Notes under the pieces: model-generated
What the model was told of the DNA's origin: nothing
The model's database searches: none
Seen by the model: the letters and a program-made list of their open reading frames with translations, nothing else
Assembly: GCA_021732565.1 (NCBI GenBank)
Contig: JAKFUT010000131.1
Location: 1-55,244 of the forward strand
Direction: 5' to 3'
Origin: Candidatus Obscuribacterales bacterium
Lineage (GTDB): Bacteria; Cyanobacteriota; Vampirovibrionia; Obscuribacterales; Obscuribacteraceae
DNA length: 55,244 nucleotides
Position numbers and translations under genes: made by a program
Shown here: positions 35,365-40,974 of the stretch, piece by piece
How the letters are laid out: every line of letters begins with the position of its first letter
Position numbering within the stretch: the stretch's first letter is position 1

Positions 35365-36570
35365 ATGGCAGATACAGTCAAACGCAAGAGATTAACCGGT
35401 GTGCTTCGAAGCCCCGCACTTCTGATCGCGGCATCATTGCTGATTGGAACAATTTGCGTTTTGCTAATTTCGCCGGACTCACTCGATGCAGCAGACGGAG
35501 TGCCTGCGAAATATAAAGTCCTGGTGTCCAAGCTATCGTCTTTCCTCACATCCAACGAGAACCCGGACGCTGTAATCATTGGCTCCTCACTGGTCTTGAT
35601 GCCCGCGGTGCGGTGCGACGATCGATTGTCTGGTAAGTTAGATTGTTATGACGACTGGTATTACTACCAGCACATTCCCGAATACACCCGGGCCAGTTAC
35701 ATGGAACATCTGCTTCACAAGGCCGGATTGCCCGTTTCGATCAAGAACCTCGGAGTGGCGTCATCTATTATGTCGGACCACGCGGGCGTGCTGGAAACGA
35801 TACTGGCAGAGGGCAAGAAACCAGGGCTGGTTATTTGCGGAATAGCCCCGCGTGATTTCCTGGATAACTCACAACAGATTTTTGAGAACACTCCCACTCA
35901 ACTGTTCCTCAAGGAATATCACTCCTCGGGAAAGCTGTGGCCCGCGAGTTTCTCCCAAGCCGACTTGCAGCAATGGTACGAATTGAATGACCACCAGATC
36001 AGGAAGTTTTTCGCACGCGTTCGCACGACCTGCTCAAATTTCGTATGCGAAGTCACGGAGCATCCAGCTAATTTGCAGCACACGAAAACCAAGGAAACCG
36101 CATACTTAGAAAGTCGTCCCAACCTTCTGAAAGACCTTCAAAGCTACCAGAAACTCTACAATCCGCCAAACTACAAGATGCTCGAACAACAGAAAGGATT
36201 CCTGGAAAAGTTTCTGACTCTGGCACAAAAGAATAACGTGGAGGTGTTGCTGATCAATATGCCTCTTACCAGGGAAAATACCAGGGCACTTGATCCCGCG
36301 GTCCACGACAAATATTTGGAAACCATTGCCACTGTTGCCAGAGCGCACAAAGTGACACTGCTCAACATTGGTTCGCGCAGCCCGAATTACTCCGTGGCAG
36401 ATTTTGAAGACTGCTGCCATTTGAATGCAGCTGGCGGTCAGAAGCTCTATGCCGCGGTGTTCGATACCTTAGTCAAGAATCAACGGCTGTCGTCTTCGCT
36501 GTCACAGCGCGCCAACAACCACATCGCTGATTCAAAGTCCGGTCGTGTAACGCCAGCAACGCCCTTATGA
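35365..36570 (+). CDS. SGNH-like exported protein (DUF1574/DltD-like)
   Basis: About 401 residues from ATG 35365, two bases after the previous stop, with AGGAGAG upstream. A membrane anchor near 17-36 (PALLIAASLLIGTICVLLI) exports the rest. The first catalytic block is DAVIIGSSLVLMP, a G-S-S form of the nucleophile motif. NLGVASSIMSDHAG, ICGIAPRDFLDN and the final DCCHLNAAGG (Asp-x-x-His with an extra Cys) follow, as in DUF1574/DltD-type SGNH proteins associated with MBOAT acylation systems. There is a Tyr-rich stretch YDDWYYYQHIPEY near 93-105. Likely acts with the two preceding genes in O-acylation of a surface polymer; role inferred from context. Confidence 0.82.
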   Translation: MADTVKRKRLTGVLRSPALLIAASLLIGTICVLLISPDSLDAADGVPAKYKVLVSKLSSFLTSNENPDAVIIGSSLVLMPAVRCDDRLSGKLDCYDDWYYYQHIPEYTRASYMEHLLHKAGLPVSIKNLGVASSIMSDHAGVLETILAEGKKPGLVICGIAPRDFLDNSQQIFENTPTQLFLKEYHSSGKLWPASFSQADLQQWYELNDHQIRKFFARVRTTCSNFVCEVTEHPANLQHTKTKETAYLESRPNLLKDLQSYQKLYNPPNYKMLEQQKGFLEKFLTLAQKNNVEVLLINMPLTRENTRALDPAVHDKYLETIATVARAHKVTLLNIGSRSPNYSVADFEDCCHLNAAGGQKLYAAVFDTLVKNQRLSSSLSQRANNHIADSKSGRVTPATPL

Positions 36571-36803
36571 ATTGACGCAAGGTACGGTGCTCCCATCGCA
36601 AGGCTGAGCCGAACACGTGCTCACAAGACTTCGTCACAGGCAGCCTCTTTTCAGGAACTAGCATGTGGTGCTTAGTGTCTCTGCATGTCAGAAGGTGTCC
36701 TTTGGGACACAACCCGTAGATTACCAGCCAACTGAGGTCGAGATCGCAGTCCAAAATCGAAGTTGAGAGCTTCCCGACCTGCAAAATTTCGAGGTAAGAA
36801 CCA

Positions 36804-37190
36804 ATGCCACACAATATTACGAGGGACAACCTCATACGAAAGATGCACGACAATCAGGTTCGATTAGTGGAGGCCCTGCCAGCCGAATCATACTATCGTT
36901 GCCATATTCCGGGAGCCGAGAATATCATGCCCGGTGATGTTAAAGCACAAGCAGAAGCAATCTTGCCGAACAAAAATGCCGAAATTGTCGTATATTGCGG
37001 CAACAGCACTTGAAGCGCATCAGAAGCAGTCGCCCGGGATCTGGCGGCGTTAGGTTACACGAATGTAGCAGAGTACAAAGAAGGCAAAATGGGCTGGATA
37101 AGCGCAGGTTTACCTACCGAAGGAACTGATCCGGGGCAGGCATATCCGCCCCCGCCACCTCAACCAAGCCCTTATAGCAGTCCTACATAA
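36804..37190 (+). CDS. Rhodanese-like protein with in-frame TGA, candidate selenoprotein
   Basis: Read through the TGA at 37011-37013, the frame gives a 128-residue single-domain rhodanese (36804 start behind GAGGTAAG). Landmarks are VRLVEALPAESYYRCHIPGAENI (substrate entry and the HIPGA turn), IVVYCGNST-(TGA)-SASEAVARDLAALGYTNVAEY, and GKMGWISAGLPTEG, followed by a Pro-rich tail. Without readthrough the protein stops at residue 69, in the middle of the active-site loop. The TGA occupies loop position 6 (C65-x4-TGA70-x-x-S), where related rhodaneses of the YC-x4-C-x-x-S type carry Cys, as I recall them. Selenocysteine insertion is therefore plausible; a TGC/TGT to TGA nonsense mutation or sequencing error is the main alternative. 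Upstream and downstream parts are both family-like, arguing against random readthrough. Confidence 0.7.
37011..37048 (+). promoter_or_regulatory. Candidate bacterial SECIS element after in-frame TGA
   Basis: The TGA (37011-37013) is followed after 15 nt by GTCGCC (37029-37034), an 8-nt loop CGGGATCT (37035-37042) and GGCGGC (37043-37048). The arms form six pairs including one G-U. The apical loop starts 22 nt after the TGA and has G as its second base. Bacterial SECIS elements, as I recall them, lie just inside the coding region with the loop 16-37 nt after UGA and a G in the first two loop positions, so geometry fits. Prediction by eye only. Confidence 0.45.
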
Positions 37191-37380
37191 GCTTGAGTTC
37201 TTTGAATGCCTCCTGCAAGAGTTCGAGCCTGTGCTCGAACTCTTGCGTGTCGGTCTTTCCGGAGAGTCCTGCAATGGTATCGATCAGAGCTTCCACAACG
37301 TGTGCACAGCCAATTTCGTGGATGAAAACGGCAGAAGAATTCGACCGGGCATAGATATTGCTACGGTATGGGAATAACAA
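37183..37380 (-). CDS. Possible small helical protein
   Basis: A 65-residue minus-strand frame starting at a TTG (37380) without a good ribosome site. The C-terminal two thirds read as a plausible amphipathic helical protein (EALIDTIAGLSGKTDTQEFE, then LELLQEAFKELKLM). It overlaps the last 8 bp of the rhodanese frame and the first 13 bp of the kinase gene. Real start may be internal. Low confidence. Confidence 0.35.
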   Translation of the reverse strand: MLFPYRSNIYARSNSSAVFIHEIGCAHVVEALIDTIAGLSGKTDTQEFEHRLELLQEAFKELKLM

Positions 37381-39584
37381 AAGATGGCGAAAACCCTTCC
37401 TCGGCGCGGAAAAAAGCGGTAAATAATGCCACTCAAATGAACACCTTGCAAACAGGCGACATAGTCGACGATCGATACGAGATCATCGAAGCAATCGGAC
37501 AGGGAGGCATGGGCACCGTGTATAAAGCGCGGGAGCCCGGGCTCGATAGACTGATAGCACTTAAGTTGCTCCAACCGCTCCTGCTGGGCGCTGACGAAAT
37601 CCGCCAGCGGTTTCAGAGAGAGGGCAAAATTCTCTCTTCAGTGTCTCATAGAAATCTACCCGTATTCTACCGCTTCGGTCTGTGGCAGCAGAACGAGCCC
37701 TACATCGCGATGGAGTTTCTGACAGGAGCAACCTTACGTAAGACGCTCGATGACTCCGGTGCCCTGCCCGTTGCACGGGTGCTCTCCATTGGCGCACAAA
37801 TATGTGATGGTATGCACTCTGCTCACAAGGTCAATATTGTTCATCGGGACCTCAAACCTGCCAACATCATGCTCATTGATGGGCGCGCAAGCGGAGCGGC
37901 ATCCGAACTGGCATTGCATTCGCATTCTGCTGGACACGACCCGGATGCAACACACAGTGAGGTGGATGAGGTAAGGATTCTTGACTTTGGATTGGGGCGT
38001 TTGACATCCGTGGAGGCCTCCAGTAACTTCAATCAGCGTCTCACCCAAACAGGAGAAGTGATCGGCACGACCTATTATATGAGCCCTGAGCAATGCATGG
38101 GAAGAACAGCGGATCAGCGCGCGGATATCTACGCACTCGGCTGCATTCTCTACGAAATGCTAACCGGAAGCGCTCCTTTCACGGCAGACAATCCAATCGC
38201 GCTTATGCATCAGCATGTATCGCAGGCGCCACTGGCAGTGCATACTAAATCAAAAGAACCGCTTCCGGCCGGTTTAGCAAACATTATCCATCGCGCTCTG
38301 GCTAAAGATCCAGACTGGCGCTATCAATCAATGGAATCAATGGGACATGATCTAAATTTAGTTCGACTCAATAACGGCGACGAAATTCCTGCACCACATA
38401 CGATACTGCGCCAACACCCGCGCTACCGGAAGAGATCGTCCTCTTTGTTCGCCGGTGTATCTGTATCAGTTGCGATCGCATTCATTTTAGTCGGTCGCAA
38501 TAACACCTTTGAGCCGAGTACACCCTCAGTACCAAGAGTCTCACGAGGGGTGTTGCAAGCTGCGCCCTCAGCAGTTCTAGTGCGTGCGTTAACTATGAGC
38601 GATGGCAGGCGATGTTCAGTTCCTCTTTCACCGCAAGTTTTTGCAAAGGCCGAGCAAATGGCAGCTTATTCAATAAAACAGATTCCAAAGTCAGATAGAT
38701 TTCTCCAATTTCAGGGTCACCTCTCGTTGGCTGCCCTCTATGACAGGCACTTCTTCTACTTACATAACCACAAGAGGGACCCGAAACTCGACGGAGAACT
38801 TTGGGCGCTCAGCAAAGCTGAGATTCTCACCGCGTTGCGTTATATGACAAAACCAGACGGAAGTTACTACCGGCCAGCCTTCGTTGCTTTTGATAAATTA
38901 GGCGCACTGGCGGAAGTGCACCTCGACTTCGCAAGCGAAAAACATTACTACCAACGAGCGCTACACATTGCTCAGCAAGACAGAAACGAACCGACTTCAT
39001 TGAACCGCAATCTTATTGGAGCTGATTCCGGCGATGACATGACAGCCTGGATCAAGCGACAACTTGCCCAATGCGCGCGGAAAGAAAACGATTTTACCAC
39101 TGCAACCACATTACTGCGCGAATCGTACCAGACGGCATTGAGTAATAATGATACTCTCACAAGCGATGCGCTGGATGCCGCACTTGAACTTGCCAGCCTG
39201 TTTGAGCAACTCGGCGACTTGAAAAAAATTGAAAACTTACAAGATAAGGTCGCACTAGAACTCCGCAAAGAACAACGAGAGAAGATACTTAACACCAGAG
39301 ATCAAGCTTCGGCCCTCACTTATCTATCCCGAATCGCCTTGCATAGAGCCGACGGCGCGGCCGCCATGGTCTATGCACGGGAGGCAATTGGACTTCTCGA
39401 TGCAGCCTCTGAAGGTGACCTGTTTATTCGATGCGATCAGTTACTGCATGCGCTGGAAAAATTCGCGAAGAAAACGAAGCAGGACAATACAACCGCGCCC
39501 CTGATCGAGGTAGCGAACCTCAGAACACGTTTTTCGCATCTGCACGACATATTTGCAAAATTCGCAACGAACGGTAAACTATGA
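37368..39584 (+). CDS. Receptor-like Ser/Thr protein kinase with C-terminal TPR-like region
   Basis: A 738-residue protein. The PknB-type kinase domain (about 37-330) shows the P-loop IGQGGMGTVYKA, Lys66 (ALKLL), HRDLKPANIM with Asp160, DFGLGR at 205-210 and the activation segment GTTYYMSPEQCMG. An unusual 30-residue insert rich in Ala, Ser, His and Asp separates the catalytic loop from DFG (about 171-200). One membrane helix lies near 358-375, followed by a long helical region with repeated TPR-like pairs (HYYQRALHIAQQDRN, FTTATTLLRESYQTAL, AAMVYAREAIGLL). An ATG at 37437 is an alternative start. It overlaps the next gene by four bases (ATGA). Signal and target unknown. Confidence 0.92.
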   Translation: MGITKDGENPSSARKKAVNNATQMNTLQTGDIVDDRYEIIEAIGQGGMGTVYKAREPGLDRLIALKLLQPLLLGADEIRQRFQREGKILSSVSHRNLPVFYRFGLWQQNEPYIAMEFLTGATLRKTLDDSGALPVARVLSIGAQICDGMHSAHKVNIVHRDLKPANIMLIDGRASGAASELALHSHSAGHDPDATHSEVDEVRILDFGLGRLTSVEASSNFNQRLTQTGEVIGTTYYMSPEQCMGRTADQRADIYALGCILYEMLTGSAPFTADNPIALMHQHVSQAPLAVHTKSKEPLPAGLANIIHRALAKDPDWRYQSMESMGHDLNLVRLNNGDEIPAPHTILRQHPRYRKRSSSLFAGVSVSVAIAFILVGRNNTFEPSTPSVPRVSRGVLQAAPSAVLVRALTMSDGRRCSVPLSPQVFAKAEQMAAYSIKQIPKSDRFLQFQGHLSLAALYDRHFFYLHNHKRDPKLDGELWALSKAEILTALRYMTKPDGSYYRPAFVAFDKLGALAEVHLDFASEKHYYQRALHIAQQDRNEPTSLNRNLIGADSGDDMTAWIKRQLAQCARKENDFTTATTLLRESYQTALSNNDTLTSDALDAALELASLFEQLGDLKKIENLQDKVALELRKEQREKILNTRDQASALTYLSRIALHRADGAAAMVYAREAIGLLDAASEGDLFIRCDQLLHALEKFAKKTKQDNTTAPLIEVANLRTRFSHLHDIFAKFATNGKL

Positions 39585-40204
39585 CAATGGATACTGCGAC
39601 AGACAACGGAGCCGTAGCGAACACGAGAATCGCTACTTTGGAAGATGCCTCTAGCATCTTGGCTATCTATTCGCCGTTCTGCCATGAGCGTTGCTCTGTT
39701 TCATTTGAATTGGAACCGCCGTCGCTTGAAGAGATGCAAGACCGCATAACAAAAATCTTGCCAATGTTGCCGTGGTTAGTGTGGCAAGAAGGTACTGAAA
39801 TCGCCGGCTATGCATATGCGTCGCCACACCGGCAGCGAGCTGCCTACAGGTGGTCAGTCGACACCTCCATATACCTGAGCGAAAGATACAGGCAGAGGGG
39901 GATCGGCAGGCACCTTTATGAAGCACTACTGGCGGTGCTCCGCCGACAAGGCTTCTATAATGCTTACGCAGGTATTACTTTACCTAATGACGGAAGCATC
40001 GCTCTACACACTTGTGTTGGATTTCGCGAACTGACAGTTTATAAAAATGTGGGCTACAAAGCTGACCGGTGGCATGATGTTGCCTGGTATCACTTGACGC
40101 TGCAACCGCATGCGGATCATCCCGCTGATCCTGTTTCACTTGCGGAGTTGGGGCAAGTACCAATGCTACTATCAGGGTCCCTCGTCAATGTTTCGGATCG
40201 CTAA
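39581..40204 (+). CDS. GNAT family N-acetyltransferase (phosphinothricin-acetyltransferase-like)
   Basis: A 207-residue GNAT acetyltransferase. Motifs are TRIATLEDASSILAIYSPFC at the N-terminus, SVSFELEPPSLEEMQDRI, AGYAYASPHRQRAAYRWSVD, and the acetyl-CoA binding loop YRQRGIGRHLYEALLAVL. GFYNAYAGITLPNDGSIALH, then GFRELTVYKNVGYKADRWHDVAWYHLTL, complete the pattern of the PAT/Bar subgroup, which N-acetylates amino-acid-like substrates with acetyl-CoA. It starts within the stop of the kinase gene, so the two are translationally coupled; whether that has functional meaning is unclear. Substrate not deducible. Confidence 0.92.
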   Translation: MTMDTATDNGAVANTRIATLEDASSILAIYSPFCHERCSVSFELEPPSLEEMQDRITKILPMLPWLVWQEGTEIAGYAYASPHRQRAAYRWSVDTSIYLSERYRQRGIGRHLYEALLAVLRRQGFYNAYAGITLPNDGSIALHTCVGFRELTVYKNVGYKADRWHDVAWYHLTLQPHADHPADPVSLAELGQVPMLLSGSLVNVSDR

Positions 40205-40315
40205 AGCATTTGTCAGATTGAATGGAAATGAATTCCGATTCTATTTGTTGTCACTTTTGGAATATCGGGGCATATCGAACCACGAGTGAATCAAGAATCC
40301 CGGGAAACCGGCAAT

Positions 40316-40350
40316 GGAAACGATATCCAATCTCTTCACCAATCGTTTCC
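40316..40350. repeat. Perfect 9-bp inverted repeat, 17-nt spacer
   Basis: GGAAACGAT (40316-40324) and ATCGTTTCC (40342-40350) are exact inverted copies. It lies between the GNAT gene stop and the His-rich gene. A related string, AATGGAAAC…CCAAT, recurs with small changes at 40541-40559. It could be a terminator stem or a binding site. Confidence 0.55.
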
Positions 40351-40454
40351 TTCGAGCAAAAAGCTTTTATGATCGTGAAGTGAAGGCTGCAACCCGGTAT
40401 TCACCATATTTTCCAGGACTTCATTGCAGTTGGGCAGTGCAATCTGTCTAATGT

Positions 40455-40478
40455 GTGTTGACAAAGAATTATCAACAC
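40455..40478 (+). promoter_or_regulatory. Operator-like dyad overlapping a TTGACA box
   Basis: GTGTTGA (40455-40461) and TCAACAC (40472-40478) form a perfect 7-bp dyad with a 10-nt spacer. TTGACA (40458-40463) is a consensus -35 hexamer inside it; a weak -10 (TTTGAT, 17 nt later) follows. A regulator bound here would block the promoter of the His-rich gene 120 bp downstream. A metal-responsive repressor is an inference. Confidence 0.4.
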
Positions 40479-40504
40479 GTTTTGATATAACCTGTATGCT
40501 GCAT

Positions 40505-40523
40505 ATTGGCTCGGTAAGCCAAT
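40505..40523 (+). repeat. 7-bp hairpin in the leader of the His-rich gene
   Basis: ATTGGCT (40505-40511) and AGCCAAT (40517-40523) flank a 5-nt loop. Another dyad, GAAATCG/CGATTTC (40532-40538 and 40550-40556), follows. Both lie in the probable transcript leader. Confidence 0.45.
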
Positions 40524-40594
40524 CCACGGACGAAATCGAAAATGGAAACCGATTTCAATGCAACTGAGCCCTGTAGGAGACGAAGGAGAATTCA

Positions 40595-40930
40595 ATGAGC
40601 TGCAAAACACATGACGATCACGCCCATTCCCACGGCGAAGGGTGCGGTCACACAGTCGTCAAACATGGCGACCATGTAGATTATATTCATGACGGCCATT
40701 TGCATCACATGCATGAAGGTCACGCAGACGAATGTTCGCTTCCTGTTGATTCTTGCCACCAAAGTGAATGCACCGCAGACCATACTTGCGAAGGACACGA
40801 CGCCGAACACACCCACGGTGAAGGCTGCGGACATGAAGGCGTGCCTCATGGTGATCACGTTGACTACGTGGTCAACGGTCATCTGCACAGACCTTGCACG
40901 GGGCATTGCGACAACCACGGATCAGTCTAG
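40595..40930 (+). CDS. His/Cys-rich metal-binding protein with an internal duplication
   Basis: A 111-residue hydrophilic protein with about 26 His and 8 Cys. It contains two copies of a module: HSHGEGCGHTVVKHGDHVDY followed by HDGHLHHMHEGH (about 11-44), and HTHGEGCGHEGVPHGDHVDY followed by VNGHLHRPCTGH (about 73-105). A Cys/His linker (ECSLPVDSCHQSECTADHTC) joins them. Proteins of this H-G-D-H-V-D-Y type occur in many bacteria and probably bind zinc, nickel or similar metals in the cytoplasm, since there is no signal peptide. AAGGAG lies 6 nt before the ATG. The dyad-rich leader suggests metal-responsive control. Confidence 0.85.
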   Translation: MSCKTHDDHAHSHGEGCGHTVVKHGDHVDYIHDGHLHHMHEGHADECSLPVDSCHQSECTADHTCEGHDAEHTHGEGCGHEGVPHGDHVDYVVNGHLHRPCTGHCDNHGSV

Positions 40931-40974
40931 AAACGGAATAGTCGACCTTATCTTGGCGAGAACCGCCTTCTTGG

